Source of the DNA: Alcaligenaceae bacterium
GTDB taxonomy: Bacteria > Pseudomonadota > Gammaproteobacteria > Burkholderiales > Burkholderiaceae_B
Length of the DNA stretch: 64,000 nt
Assembly (NCBI GenBank): GCA_013416485.1
Contig: JACCEO010000005.1
Span: 62,001-126,000 of the forward strand
Direction: 5' to 3'
A program made the position numbers and the translations under genes. This document shows, piece after piece, positions 1 to 9,096 of this stretch (position 1 is the stretch's first letter; every line of letters starts with the position of its first letter). Below the pieces are notes generated by a model, which was given only the letters and a program-made list of their open reading frames with translations, made no database searches and was not told the DNA's origin.

Positions 1-1
1 A

Positions 2-1135
2 GTTAGCGACGACACCGTCAGGATAGGCGTTCTGGCAGATATGTCCGGACTCTATGCTGACATGGGTGGCGCAGGCATCGTAGAAGCCGTCAAAATGGCC
101 GTCGAAGATGTCGGTGGCACCGTGAATGGTAAAAAAATTGAAGTGGTCTACAGTGATCACTTGGCCAAGGCCGAGCAAGCTTCGTCTAAATCCCGAGAGT
201 GGTTTGACCGGGAAGGTGTGGATGTGATCATCAGTGGTCCTAGCTCTGGAACTAGCTTAGCTATTGCCAAAGTCGCTGCTGAAAAGAAGAAGCTGGTTAT
301 GGTTACCGGTGGTGTAGCGGCACAGCTAACCAACGAGGAATGCTCGCCTTACACCGTGCACTATTTGTATGACACGATTGCCTTGGCCAGGGGAACTGGT
401 GGGGCCATGACCAAGCAGGGGGGTAACTCCTGGTATTTCATTACAGTGGACTATGCCTTTGGCGCTTCGCTGGAAAAAGAAACTACGCAAATTGTCGAAG
501 CCAATGGTGGGAAAGTCTTAGGTAGTGTGAAACACCCATTGGCGAATTTGGATTTTTCCTCGTTCATCATGCAAGCTCAGGCTTCGGGTGCGCAGGTCTT
601 GGGTTTGGCTAACGGCGGTGGTGATACGATCAATGCCATTAAAGCCAGTAGCGAGTTTGGTGTTACCAAATCCATGAAAATTGCCGGTTTAATGTTGTTC
701 TTGTCTGATGTCCATGCCTTGGGCCTGGATCTGACACAAGGCATTAACTTGACCGAGGCATGGTATTGGGATCAGAACGATCAATCACGAGCATGGGCTA
801 AGCGTTTCAATGAAAAAATGAACAAAATGCCTACCAGTATGCAGGCAGCTAGTTATTCAAGTGCCTTGCAATACCTTAAGGCTGTTGAGGCGGTGGGAAC
901 CGACGAGACTGAAAAAGTGATTGAGCAGTTGAAAAAAGCCAAGATTAATGATATGTATACACAAAGTGGCTATATACGGCAAGACGGACGCATGGTTCAT
1001 GACTTGAGCCTGATGGAAGTGAAATCCGCGGCTGACTCAAAATATCCTTGGGATTATTACAAGCTAGTACAAGTGATACCCGGCGAAGACGCCGTGGTAA
1101 CTAAGGAGGAATCGCAATGTAGTTATTGGAAGTAG
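2..1135 (+). CDS. ABC transporter substrate-binding protein, branched-chain amino acid/urea type (5' end outside window)
   Basis: The reading frame is open to the left edge of the window, so the true start and signal peptide lie upstream; the first visible residues are VSDDTVRIGVLADMSGLYAD. That opening strand and the following segments (ISGPSSGTSLAIAKVAAEKKK, then YFITVDYAFGASLE) are characteristic of periplasmic type I binding proteins of the LivJ/LivK family. These proteins deliver a small organic solute to a LivHMGF-type permease. No permease or ATPase gene is visible, so these would have to lie to the left. The ligand cannot be read from the sequence. Downstream, 93 bp separate it from a dioxygenase gene on the same strand. 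That gap contains a weak AAAACCG/CGGTTTT stem and an AT-rich stretch. The neighbouring monooxygenases suggest uptake of a compound that is then oxidised; this is inference. Confidence 0.85.
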   Translation, partial: VSDDTVRIGVLADMSGLYADMGGAGIVEAVKMAVEDVGGTVNGKKIEVVYSDHLAKAEQASSKSREWFDREGVDVIISGPSSGTSLAIAKVAAEKKKLVMVTGGVAAQLTNEECSPYTVHYLYDTIALARGTGGAMTKQGGNSWYFITVDYAFGASLEKETTQIVEANGGKVLGSVKHPLANLDFSSFIMQAQASGAQVLGLANGGGDTINAIKASSEFGVTKSMKIAGLMLFLSDVHALGLDLTQGINLTEAWYWDQNDQSRAWAKRFNEKMNKMPTSMQAASYSSALQYLKAVEAVGTDETEKVIEQLKKAKINDMYTQSGYIRQDGRMVHDLSLMEVKSAADSKYPWDYYKLVQVIPGEDAVVTKEESQCSYWK

Positions 1136-1228
1136 CGATAATAAAAAAACCGCACTAATAAAAATAATAACTAACGGTTTTGGCTGTAAATAAATTTATA
1201 GTGATTTTTTGAATTATGGAGACATAAC

Positions 1229-2308
1229 ATGACTAGTTCAACTTACGCACCCGTCAAATCGACCGTGCCAGTATCTGCAGCGGTGGCTGAAGCCATCAAA
1301 TTGGGAACAGATTTACCTCTTTTGGACGTAGGCCCTTACCTTGCTGGTGATGAAGGCGCACTTGAGCAGCTTGCTGTTGACGTCCGTGCCATTCAGGAAA
1401 ATCTGGGCTTTTTTGCCATTATCAATCACGGGATTCCACAATCCCTGATAGATGAGTCTTTCAAACAGACAGCCGCGCTGTTCGAAATTCCTATGGAAGA
1501 AAAGCTTAGGCACCGTGTGGGTTTCCACCACCAAGGTTATTTGCCACCTAAGTCATCCATACTGAAGTCAGATGCCATCCGGGATAAAATCGCAGAAAAC
1601 ACGAAGAAAGACACCAATGCTGCTTGGCTGTTCATGCGTAACCGCACGGAAGATGACCCCAAAGTTGTAGAGAATGTCAGGCACCGTGGTTTGAACCAAT
1701 GGCCCGACAGCCTACCAAAATTCCGCGAAACCTTGCATGCTTACCAATTAGCCATGGAAGAGCTGTCGCTGAAGCTGGTGCCTATCTATGCCCGTGCCCT
1801 AGAGCTACCTAAAGATTACTTCGATGGCATGTTTGACGCGCCTGAATACTATCAGCGCTGTGCGTATTACCACCCTGAAGAAAAAATGGAAGAAGGTCAG
1901 TTCTCATTGGCTCCTCACTCGGATGGTAGCTTCTTGACGCTGTTGCCCATGACTCCTGTACTGGGTCTGGAAGTCATGACACCGTCAAAAAACTGGTTGA
2001 AAGTAAAGTACGTCAAAGACGCGCTTATTGTTAACACCGGACAGGTACTGAACCGTTTGTCCAATGACAGGTTTATTGCTACCCCGCATAGGGTAGTGAA
2101 TCCTCCGCAAAAGCGCTACGCACTGACTTTCTTCTTCTACCCAGATGACAGCGCCAACGTAGGTCCTATTCCTGGCTGTATCAAGCCTGGCGAAGAGGCA
2201 AAATACGACTCCCGTTCATTCTATGATTTCTTTGTGCCTTACCTGGATGACTTGTATCACTACAACGACCCCGAGTTCATGAAAGAAGTCGAGGGCGAAC
2301 TAAGTTAA
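1229..2308 (+). CDS. 2-oxoglutarate/Fe(II)-dependent oxygenase, isopenicillin N synthase-like
   Basis: A 359-residue protein with the architecture of the isopenicillin N synthase/2OG-Fe(II) oxygenase superfamily. An N-terminal DIOX_N-like part (LPLLDVGPYL, GFFAIINHGIP) is followed by the jelly-roll core. The iron-binding HxD is seen in APHSDGSFLTLLP near residue 230 and the distal His in TPHRVVNP; the Arg of RYALTFFFYP is the likely 2-oxoglutarate anchor. The ATG is preceded by GGAGA at a good distance. Family members hydroxylate or desaturate small molecules using O2; the substrate here is unknown. It sits between a solute-binding protein and a Baeyer-Villiger-type monooxygenase on the same strand, which suggests a shared catabolic role, but a strong hairpin follows it and the downstream gene may be transcribed separately. 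Confidence 0.85.
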   Translation: MTSSTYAPVKSTVPVSAAVAEAIKLGTDLPLLDVGPYLAGDEGALEQLAVDVRAIQENLGFFAIINHGIPQSLIDESFKQTAALFEIPMEEKLRHRVGFHHQGYLPPKSSILKSDAIRDKIAENTKKDTNAAWLFMRNRTEDDPKVVENVRHRGLNQWPDSLPKFRETLHAYQLAMEELSLKLVPIYARALELPKDYFDGMFDAPEYYQRCAYYHPEEKMEEGQFSLAPHSDGSFLTLLPMTPVLGLEVMTPSKNWLKVKYVKDALIVNTGQVLNRLSNDRFIATPHRVVNPPQKRYALTFFFYPDDSANVGPIPGCIKPGEEAKYDSRSFYDFFVPYLDDLYHYNDPEFMKEVEGELS

Positions 2309-2338
2309 TAACTTAGCCCTTGCTGTGCTGTAATTATT

Positions 2339-2383
2339 CACCATACATGGGGTAGGGATACTGGCCTGATGTATGGTGTTTTA
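2339..2383 (+). terminator. Probable Rho-independent terminator after the 2OG oxygenase gene
   Basis: Perfect 10-bp inverted repeat CACCATACAT (2339-2348) and ATGTATGGTG (2369-2378) with a 20-nt loop, followed by TTTTAG. The stem is convincing, the T tract is short and the loop long, so termination efficiency may be partial. Confidence 0.6.
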
Positions 2384-2432
2384 GTTGGTGCGTCATTGAT
2401 AGATAGTTTATAAACATCGTTATGGGAATCGC

Positions 2433-4115
2433 ATGCCTGATAATCAACAAATAGATAATGGTAAAAGCCTGGATGTCATCGTTGTGGGGGCTGGGTTTGC
2501 CGGTGTGTATGCACTGTATCGACTGCGTAAGCTAGGCTTTAACGTCAGGGTGTACGAAGCAGGTGGCGGTGTAGGGGGAACGTGGTTTTGGAATAAATAC
2601 CCTGGAGCCCGCTGTGATGTAGAAAGTACCGAGTATTCATATTCTTTTTCAGAAGACCTTCAGCAAGAGTGGAACTGGACCGAGCGCTATGCAGGTCAGC
2701 CGGAAATTCTAAACTACATCAATCACGTCGTAGAACGCTACAAATTAAGCCCTGATATTCAATTAAATACCCGTGTTGCATCACTGGTGTATAGCGAAAA
2801 AGACAACTATTGGACGGCAACCACCGATCAAGGTGAGGTGGTCAGTGCTCGCTATTGTGTAATGGCTACGGGTAATTTGTCTGTTCCTAAGCTGGCAAAT
2901 ATCAAAGGCTTGGAGTCATTTACAGGTGATACCTACCATACGGGACTGTGGCCATCGAATAGTCTTGATTTACGCGGTAAACGTATAGGTGTTATTGGAA
3001 CTGGCTCGTCGGCAATACAGGCCATCCCTTTGTTGGCAGAGCAGGCCGAACAGCTGTACGTATTTCAGCGCAGTCCCAATTATTGTTTTCCTGCGCGTAA
3101 CCGGATGCTGGAGCCAGAATACCTGACCACGACCAAAGCCAATTATCCAGCATTACGCAAAGCGGCCAGAAATAGTGCGTCTGGCAATGCCCTGTACAGC
3201 ATACCCGAGAAGCCCGCGTTATCGGTGTCTACCTCTGAACGGGAAGCGCTGTATGAAGAGCGTTGGGCAGGGGGAGGTTTGAATTTTTTACGTGCCTATA
3301 CAGATTTGGTCACCAATAAAGACGCCAACAAAACAGCCCAAGACTTTATTGCAGGGAAAATACTGACTAAGGTGCAAGACAAGGCCATTGCTCAGACGTT
3401 GACTCCTAAGGATCATTACCTGGGTTCTAGGCGGCCATGCACCGGTACGAATTACTACGAAACCTATAATCGTAATAATGTGACCTTGGTGGATGTTAGA
3501 AAAGATCCGATCACTCAGATAGTGGCTAAGGGTGTACAGACTGAAAAGGAACTCTATCCGCTGGATGTACTGGTATCAGCCACCGGCTTTGAGGCTATTA
3601 CCGGGGCATTAAAAAATATCGCCATTTCAGTGGATCAGGGGCAAACACTGAACCAGACCTGGGCCGCAGGCCCTAAAACGTACTTAGGCTTAATGACGGC
3701 CGGGTTCCCGAATTTTTTTCTGGTAACAGGGCCAGGTAGCCCTAGTATTCTGACCAATATGCTGCCCGCGATAGAGCAGCATGTGGACTGGATAGGTTGT
3801 TGCCTGCACCATTTGCGTACTCAAGGTTTGAACCGCATTGATGTTGACATCACGTATCAGGACGACTGGGCACAGCATTTGAACGAGCAGGCCGCAAAAA
3901 CCTTGCTGCCGTTATCCAGTGCTTGGTATGTCAATACCCCTGTGGACGGCGAGCCTGCATGGTTTCCGCTGTATGTGGGCAGCTTCGGTGTCTATACCGA
4001 TAAATGCGACCAAGTCGCTGCAGATGGCTATACAGGCTTTGTGTTAAGTACCGTTGGCAGTGACTGCACTAATCGAACTCTAGGGTCTCTTGTAAAGGAA
4101 GCAGTTCTTCAATAA
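2433..4115 (+). CDS. FAD-dependent Baeyer-Villiger-type monooxygenase
   Basis: A 560-residue flavoprotein of the cyclohexanone/cyclopentadecanone monooxygenase class. The first Rossmann motif VVGAGFAGVYALYRLRKLG lies near residue 17 and binds FAD. The segment FTGDTYHTGLWP near residue 163 fits the Baeyer-Villiger fingerprint FxGxxxHxxxWP, and the second Rossmann motif GVIGTGSSAIQ binds NADPH. Length fits type I BVMOs. Such enzymes insert oxygen next to a carbonyl, turning ketones into esters or lactones; the substrate is not evident. Its last 47 bp overlap the 3' end of the convergent LysR gene, so the two transcripts are antisense to each other at their ends. It may work with the upstream oxygenase, or its ester product may feed the acyl-CoA operon to the right; both are inference. 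Confidence 0.85.
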   Translation: MPDNQQIDNGKSLDVIVVGAGFAGVYALYRLRKLGFNVRVYEAGGGVGGTWFWNKYPGARCDVESTEYSYSFSEDLQQEWNWTERYAGQPEILNYINHVVERYKLSPDIQLNTRVASLVYSEKDNYWTATTDQGEVVSARYCVMATGNLSVPKLANIKGLESFTGDTYHTGLWPSNSLDLRGKRIGVIGTGSSAIQAIPLLAEQAEQLYVFQRSPNYCFPARNRMLEPEYLTTTKANYPALRKAARNSASGNALYSIPEKPALSVSTSEREALYEERWAGGGLNFLRAYTDLVTNKDANKTAQDFIAGKILTKVQDKAIAQTLTPKDHYLGSRRPCTGTNYYETYNRNNVTLVDVRKDPITQIVAKGVQTEKELYPLDVLVSATGFEAITGALKNIAISVDQGQTLNQTWAAGPKTYLGLMTAGFPNFFLVTGPGSPSILTNMLPAIEQHVDWIGCCLHHLRTQGLNRIDVDITYQDDWAQHLNEQAAKTLLPLSSAWYVNTPVDGEPAWFPLYVGSFGVYTDKCDQVAADGYTGFVLSTVGSDCTNRTLGSLVKEAVLQ

Positions 4116-4974
4116 GTGATGCTAGCCGTGATGCCGCTGGTGATAGCGTCATTGCGGCAATAGACACTATGCAGACTTCACGGGTGATTTCCGGTTCAAT
4201 AATACGTAAGGCTTTGAGCGTGGTGTTTTTTGGTATAGACAGCTTAGGTAGCAAAGCTACGCCTAAGCCGGCTTTGGCCATAGCAATTAACGTGGTGACC
4301 GACATCATTTCAAAGGTGGAGTCTAAACTTAGCATGCGTGCTTGCATGGCCGAGTCTATGTGATCGCGTAGTGCCGATCCGGTAGCCAGGCGCAGCAATG
4401 GAAGCTTGCTAAGTTCTTCCAGAGTAATACGTGTTTTTCGGGCCGTCGGATAGCGATTTGGCACCAAGGCGTAATAGTCATCCTTCATGATGGTTTTGAA
4501 GGCTATGCCTTGAGTCTTGTCTATCTTTGGACCTACACCAAAGTCAACCTCACGCTTTCTAACGGCTTCGACCAGTTCTTTAGCAGCCAGTTCGCGTACC
4601 GAAATGACTATGCCTGGGTAGGTATGGGAAAACTCCGACAAAATAGCGGGTAGGCGGGTGCTGGCAACGGTAGGTACGCAAGCCAGTGTGATATGACCTG
4701 TTTGAATATCCACCACATTTTTTAATTCTAGTAAGCCAGTTTCAATTTCTGCCAACGCACGTCTGGCAGAAATTAGTAGGTGTTCGCCTTCTGTGGTTAG
4801 CTCTACACTGCGTGTTGTTCTGTGAAATAGCGCCACGCCCAGCTGTTCTTCCAGCTGTTTGATTTGCATACTGACGGCGGGTAGCGAACGGTTGGCGCGC
4901 TCGGCCGCCGAGCGAAAGCTGCTGTGCTCAGCGACCAGTAAAAACGAGTGCAAAAGCTTAAGGTTGATATTCAT
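4069..4974 (-). CDS. LysR-family transcriptional regulator
   Basis: A 301-residue LysR-type regulator. The N-terminal winged helix-turn-helix is clear (LLHSFLLVAEHSSFRSAAERANRSLPAVSMQIKQLEEQLG, residues about 8-47, split here only for description), followed by the usual HRTTRSVELTTEG wing and a periplasmic-binding-protein-like effector domain from about residue 90. It lies on the same strand as, and 51 bp downstream of, meaB, so it may be read through from the acyl-CoA mutase operon as its last gene. It also converges with the monooxygenase gene. The most economical target is the divergent promoter region near 9.9 kb, where a dyad symmetric motif is present. LysR regulators normally act with a pathway metabolite as co-inducer; the inducer here is unknown. 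Confidence 0.9.
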   Translation of the reverse strand: MNINLKLLHSFLLVAEHSSFRSAAERANRSLPAVSMQIKQLEEQLGVALFHRTTRSVELTTEGEHLLISARRALAEIETGLLELKNVVDIQTGHITLACVPTVASTRLPAILSEFSHTYPGIVISVRELAAKELVEAVRKREVDFGVGPKIDKTQGIAFKTIMKDDYYALVPNRYPTARKTRITLEELSKLPLLRLATGSALRDHIDSAMQARMLSLDSTFEMMSVTTLIAMAKAGLGVALLPKLSIPKNTTLKALRIIEPEITREVCIVSIAAMTLSPAASRLASLIEELLPLQETLEFD

Positions 4975-5025
4975 TGCCTAGAGCCTGTAGGTATGGGCTG
5001 ATTAAGCACTAGGCAAGGAGTGAGT

Positions 5026-5934
5026 TTAGCTATTGTCTTTCACAGAAAGTTGTAGTTCGCTCAGAACTGCCTGGTATTGCTCAAGTAAGGGTGCGTCTAA
5101 GACGGCAGTATCCAGTTGGTTAATGACTCGTGCCGTTTCGCGCTCGATAAGCCGTCGGATTCTATACTTGATTCGTTCGCGCTGCAGTGTTTCTTGTGTG
5201 CCGTTTTGTTCTAGGTGTTGCTTATGCTGGTCTATGGCTTGTGACAGCTGTTCTATGCTGGCGGGGTCATCACTGGAGGTTAACAATACCGGCGGGACCC
5301 AGCCATTAGGGGCGGTTTGGCTCATGATGACAGTACGTTTGACGTCCGAGGCCATTTTTGGAGCACCAGGTAGGTCAGACTTGTTCACCACAAAAATATC
5401 TGCCATTTCCATGATACCTGCTTTCATGGCTTGTATGGCATCCCCACTATCTGGTAGCAGCACCAGTATTAGGGTATCGACTTGTCGTCGTATGGCGTAT
5501 TCGGCTTGACCTACCCCTACGGTTTCTATCAGTAGTTCGTCGAACCCGTAGGCGTCCATAGCGGCGATCAGTTCGGGCAAGTTGTCTGTCAGGCCGTCGG
5601 TTGCAGATCGGGAGCCAAAGGAACGAATGTAAAGATCGTTGATATTAGCCAGTTCATCCATGCGTATGCGATCGCCTAATATGGCGCCGCCCGACTTAGG
5701 GCTGGTGGGGTCTATGGCGAGTACGCCTAATCGTGCGGTGGTAGAGCGTAGTTGAGCCAGACGACCCACCAGCGTGCTTTTTCCTGCTCCTGGTGGACCG
5801 GTTATGCCTATGCGGCGTGCCATTGAGTTGCTGCGGGTCAGTTTATCTACCGCAAGGGCCTCGGTGACCGTTGCATTGGCCAGCCGCGTTAGCGTCTGAC
5901 CCAGGGCGCGTCTATCAAGCCGATTACTTGTCAA
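5026..5934 (-). CDS. meaB: MeaB-type GTPase, B12 mutase chaperone
   Basis: A 302-residue P-loop GTPase of the MeaB/ArgK family. Walker A is GPPGAGKST near residue 46, and the guanine-specificity motif NKSD is visible in VVNKSDLPGAPK. MeaB proteins guard adenosylcobalamin-dependent acyl-CoA mutases, gating cofactor loading and removing damaged cobalamin. It is shorter than E. coli ArgK (about 330 residues) but complete. Its start codon overlaps the stop of the CoA-transferase gene by 4 bp and it lies in the same operon as the two mutase subunits, so its partner is that mutase. The family assignment is certain from motifs; the partner is inferred from context. Confidence 0.93.
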   Translation of the reverse strand: MTSNRLDRRALGQTLTRLANATVTEALAVDKLTRSNSMARRIGITGPPGAGKSTLVGRLAQLRSTTARLGVLAIDPTSPKSGGAILGDRIRMDELANINDLYIRSFGSRSATDGLTDNLPELIAAMDAYGFDELLIETVGVGQAEYAIRRQVDTLILVLLPDSGDAIQAMKAGIMEMADIFVVNKSDLPGAPKMASDVKRTVIMSQTAPNGWVPPVLLTSSDDPASIEQLSQAIDQHKQHLEQNGTQETLQRERIKYRIRRLIERETARVINQLDTAVLDAPLLEQYQAVLSELQLSVKDNS

Positions 5935-7058
5935 TGTAGGTCCTCGGAAAAAAGAGTGGCGCGATGCTCGTCCAGTAACGGGGGCAAGCCGTATTGCGGT
6001 TCAGAGTCGCTAAATTTAATGGGGCTGCCTATGGCACGTAACGATTCACCACCGGGATTCAGGTCTACCACCAGTCCGCGATACTGAGTCAGTTCGTTTT
6101 CTAGGGCGTCACTTAGGGTGCCGATTTCAGCAATGACTACTCCTAAAGGAGCTAAGCGTTCTACCCACTCTTGGGCGGTTCTGGTCAGTAATACGTTGCT
6201 GATGCTGGCAATAACCAGGTCCCGATTTTCACGACGAGCCTTCATGGTGGCAAACTGTGGGTCAGTAAGCCAACTTGGACGATCTACTTCCAGGCAGAAT
6301 TTTTCCCAGAATTTATCGTGAGTGATAAATAAGGTGATCCACTTGTCGGCAACGCGGAAAATCTGGGCAGGCACGATATAAGGGTGAGCCGAATTGGCCA
6401 GGCGTTCCTGACGCTCTCCGGCGTTTAAGGTGGCGCCTGCCAGGTAGTTTAGTTGGGATAGCATGACATCGTACATGGCGACATCGACTTGCCCACCTTG
6501 GCCATGCACAATTTTTGCCAACAAACCCAGTGCGGCGACTATGCCGGCTGAATTGTCCACCACAGAAAACCCAGCCTTAGTGGGGGCGGCATCGGGCTCG
6601 CCTGTTAGAGACATGACGCCAGTCATGGCTTGTACGACATAGTCGTAGGCTGGCCTGTCGGCATAAGGTCCTTCCAGACCATAGCCGGTCAGGGCAACAC
6701 AGACCAGCTTTTCATTCCAGCGGCTTAGGGCTTCGTAAGTAAGCCCTAGTTTTTTAATGGCACTGGGCCGTAAATTGGTGACCAGCGCATGAGCTTGTGA
6801 GACAAGATGGCTTAACGCTTCTTGTCCCGCGGGGCTGGCCAAATCCAGGACGATACTTTTTTTATTTCGATTCAGACTGGCGAAATACGCATTATGATCA
6901 CCAATCTGGTGTGGACTGATGCGCCGGGCAATGTCGCCATCAGCAGGTTCTACTTTAATGACTTCGGCCCCCATATCTGCTAGCAGCAGGCCGCAGTAAG
7001 GGCCTGCCAGCATGTGGCCCACCTCGATAATGCGTATCCCCTCCAGTGGCCGACTCAT
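5931..7058 (-). CDS. CaiB/BaiF family (class III) CoA-transferase
   Basis: A 375-residue class III CoA-transferase. It opens with the typical LEGIRIIEVGHMLAGPYCGLLLADMGAEVIKVEP stretch (residues about 5-38) and contains the expected catalytic Asp in VDVAMYDVM near residue 197. Class III enzymes move CoA between organic acids without releasing free CoA; well known members use formate/oxalate, carnitine, and aryl-succinates. It overlaps the mutase small subunit gene and meaB by 4 bp on each side. In context it would activate a dicarboxylic acid to the CoA ester that the mutase rearranges, or recycle CoA from the end product to the incoming acid, the role ScpC plays in the E. coli Sbm operon. 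The actual acids are unknown. Confidence 0.9.
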   Translation of the reverse strand: MSRPLEGIRIIEVGHMLAGPYCGLLLADMGAEVIKVEPADGDIARRISPHQIGDHNAYFASLNRNKKSIVLDLASPAGQEALSHLVSQAHALVTNLRPSAIKKLGLTYEALSRWNEKLVCVALTGYGLEGPYADRPAYDYVVQAMTGVMSLTGEPDAAPTKAGFSVVDNSAGIVAALGLLAKIVHGQGGQVDVAMYDVMLSQLNYLAGATLNAGERQERLANSAHPYIVPAQIFRVADKWITLFITHDKFWEKFCLEVDRPSWLTDPQFATMKARRENRDLVIASISNVLLTRTAQEWVERLAPLGVVIAEIGTLSDALENELTQYRGLVVDLNPGGESLRAIGSPIKFSDSEPQYGLPPLLDEHRATLFSEDLH

Positions 7059-7474
7059 GACAGTGCGCTGACCAATGAGGAGACTACGTCACCCAGTGGC
7101 ATATCGCTGGTGTAGACCCCGGTTACGCCTAAGGACTGCAGTTGCACTTGGTCTTCCTGGGGGATGGTGCCGCCAACGAACACCTTGATGTCGGCAGCGT
7201 TCAGTTCTCGCAGTTGGGCAAATACATCTTCGACGAGTTCTTTGTGGCTACCCGACAGTATGCTTAGGCCTACGGCGTCCACCCCTTCATCGACAGCAAC
7301 ACGCGCTATCATTTCGGGGCTGCGGCGCAGGCCGGTATAAATGACCTCGGCACCCGCATCGCGTAGAGTAAGCGCAATGATTTTGGCACCTATGTCATGA
7401 CCATCCAGGCCGGGCTTGCCGACCAGGATACGTTTGCCCAACAATGGGCGCGGTTTGGTTTCAACGGCATTCAT
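7055..7474 (-). CDS. B12-dependent acyl-CoA mutase, small (cobalamin-binding) subunit
   Basis: A 139-residue separate B12-binding subunit. The base-off/His-on signature DxHxxG is present as GLDGHDIGAK near residue 25, followed by the SxL (GLSILSGSH) and GG (VFVGGTIP) motifs that hold the cobalamin tail. The start chosen is the ATG at 7474, giving MNAVETKPRP; the frame is open further upstream, but this ATG overlaps the stop of the large subunit by 4 bp (ATGA) and is preceded by AAGGAG at 11 nt. A free-standing small subunit is the arrangement of isobutyryl-CoA, 2-hydroxyisobutyryl-CoA and related mutases and of archaeal methylmalonyl-CoA mutases, as opposed to the fused long form. Confidence 0.93.
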   Translation of the reverse strand: MNAVETKPRPLLGKRILVGKPGLDGHDIGAKIIALTLRDAGAEVIYTGLRRSPEMIARVAVDEGVDAVGLSILSGSHKELVEDVFAQLRELNAADIKVFVGGTIPQEDQVQLQSLGVTGVYTSDMPLGDVVSSLVSALS

Positions 7475-9096
7475 AGATTTACAGGCTCCTTGAATTCGCC
7501 CCATTGGTTTTTCAGGGTATTGACCATTTCGCCGACGGTGGCATAAGCGTGACAGCAGTCAACCAGATAGGGCATGATGTTTTCCCGGTCGTTGGCTGCT
7601 GCGGTGGCAAGTTTGGCCAGGCTGGCATCAACCGCAGCCTGACTACGTGTATCCAGTACTTTCTGGAATTTTTCCAAGGCACGCTGAGCTACCGTGTCGT
7701 CTAAGCGGAAAATTTCATTGATGCCAGCTTGTTCGCCTTCGCGGCGGAAGTGGTTCTGGCCCACAATAACGGTTTCGCCAGAATCGCCTTTTTGTTTACG
7801 TTCCAGACCACGCTGAGCCAATCTAAGTTGTAGCCAACCGTCTTCAATAGCGGGGATGACACCTCCATACGCTTCAATCTCATCCATCACTTTGATGATT
7901 TCAGCTTCCATTTTGTCGGTATGCTGTTCAACAAAATAGCTGCCGCCCAGTGGGTCTACTGTGCGGGCAATACCGGTTTCGTAGGCAATCATTTGCTGGG
8001 TACGAACAGCAATTTCAGCGGAAAATTCGGTGGGAATTTGGAAGGCTTCGTCAAAAGCACATGTAAATATGGATTGTGCGCCTCCCATAACGGCGGCCAT
8101 CGTTTCAACCGCTACACGTACTACGTTGTTATAAGGTTGTGGAGCGACTAGGGATGAACCGCCACACACTACCCCAAAGCGCAGGTGTTGTGCTTTCGGG
8201 TCTTGCACGCCATAGCGCTCTTTCATGAGCTTGGCCCACAGGCGTCGGCCCGCGCGAAACTTGGCGACTTCGTCGAAGAAGTCCATATGGACATAGAAGA
8301 AAAATGACAGACGTTTTGCGAATTTTTCAACGTCACCGCCACGGCTTTGGAGTTCATCTACATAAGCCAAGCCGTTAGCCAGGGTGTAGGCCATTTCCTC
8401 GACAGCGGTAGCACCTGCATCACGTACGTGAGCACCCGCGATACTGATAGCGTTGAAGCGTGGCGATACATCGTTTGAATACAGGATGGAGTCCGCAATT
8501 AAGCGCATGGAGGGGCGCACTGGGAAGATCCAGGTGCCACGAGCCACGTACTCTTTAAGAATGTCGTTTTGTATGGTGCCTGTCAGTTTGGAGCGCGGTA
8601 CACCTTGCTTGTCTGCCACGGCCAAATACATGGCATAGATGATGGCCGCTGTTCCATTGATGGTAAAGGAGGTGGAAATGCGCGATAGGTCTATGCCCTG
8701 GAAAAGAATTTCTGCTTCGCTTAAGTTAGACAGCGATACACCCACTTTACCGATTTCCGGCTTAGCCATAGGGTGGGTGGGGTCAAAACCGCACTGAGTA
8801 GGTAAATCCAGAGCAACAGACAAACCAGTTTGGCCTTGATCCAATAGAAACTTGTAACGTTCATTGGATTCTTCTGCCGTACCAAAACCCGAGTACTGAC
8901 GTATGGTCCATAGGCGGCCTTGGTAGCCATCAGGGAAAATGCCACGAGTAAATGGAAACTCGCCAGGGTTGCCGATATTTTCAGGCTTGACGGCACTGGC
9001 ATCGACCTGTGTGGGTACTTCGATACCTGCATCGCTTACCGTGCCCACGCTAGGCGCGATCAGTGGCGTGCTAGTTGCGTTATCTACTTGCGTCAT
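7471..9096 (-). CDS. B12-dependent acyl-CoA mutase, large (catalytic) subunit, methylmalonyl-CoA mutase family
   Basis: A 541-residue TIM-barrel subunit. Aligned by eye with Propionibacterium methylmalonyl-CoA mutase, a constant offset of 21 places Arg61, Thr64, Arg66, Ser93, Ser143, Thr145, Thr174 and Gln176 on known substrate/CoA-contacting positions. Tyr68 matches Tyr89 and Arg186 matches Arg207, the pair that recognises a free carboxylate in methylmalonyl/succinyl-CoA; isobutyryl-CoA mutase instead has Phe and Gln there. The catalytic His is His223 (His244), but the residue before it is Ala222 where the reference has Tyr243 (motif GAH instead of GYH). The enzyme should therefore rearrange a CoA ester that carries a carboxylate, perhaps with altered room in the pocket. 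It needs the small subunit encoded next, and MeaB. Its stop overlaps the small-subunit start and its own start overlaps the crotonase stop, each by 4 bp. Confidence 0.93.
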   Translation of the reverse strand: MTQVDNATSTPLIAPSVGTVSDAGIEVPTQVDASAVKPENIGNPGEFPFTRGIFPDGYQGRLWTIRQYSGFGTAEESNERYKFLLDQGQTGLSVALDLPTQCGFDPTHPMAKPEIGKVGVSLSNLSEAEILFQGIDLSRISTSFTINGTAAIIYAMYLAVADKQGVPRSKLTGTIQNDILKEYVARGTWIFPVRPSMRLIADSILYSNDVSPRFNAISIAGAHVRDAGATAVEEMAYTLANGLAYVDELQSRGGDVEKFAKRLSFFFYVHMDFFDEVAKFRAGRRLWAKLMKERYGVQDPKAQHLRFGVVCGGSSLVAPQPYNNVVRVAVETMAAVMGGAQSIFTCAFDEAFQIPTEFSAEIAVRTQQMIAYETGIARTVDPLGGSYFVEQHTDKMEAEIIKVMDEIEAYGGVIPAIEDGWLQLRLAQRGLERKQKGDSGETVIVGQNHFRREGEQAGINEIFRLDDTVAQRALEKFQKVLDTRSQAAVDASLAKLATAAANDRENIMPYLVDCCHAYATVGEMVNTLKNQWGEFKEPVNL

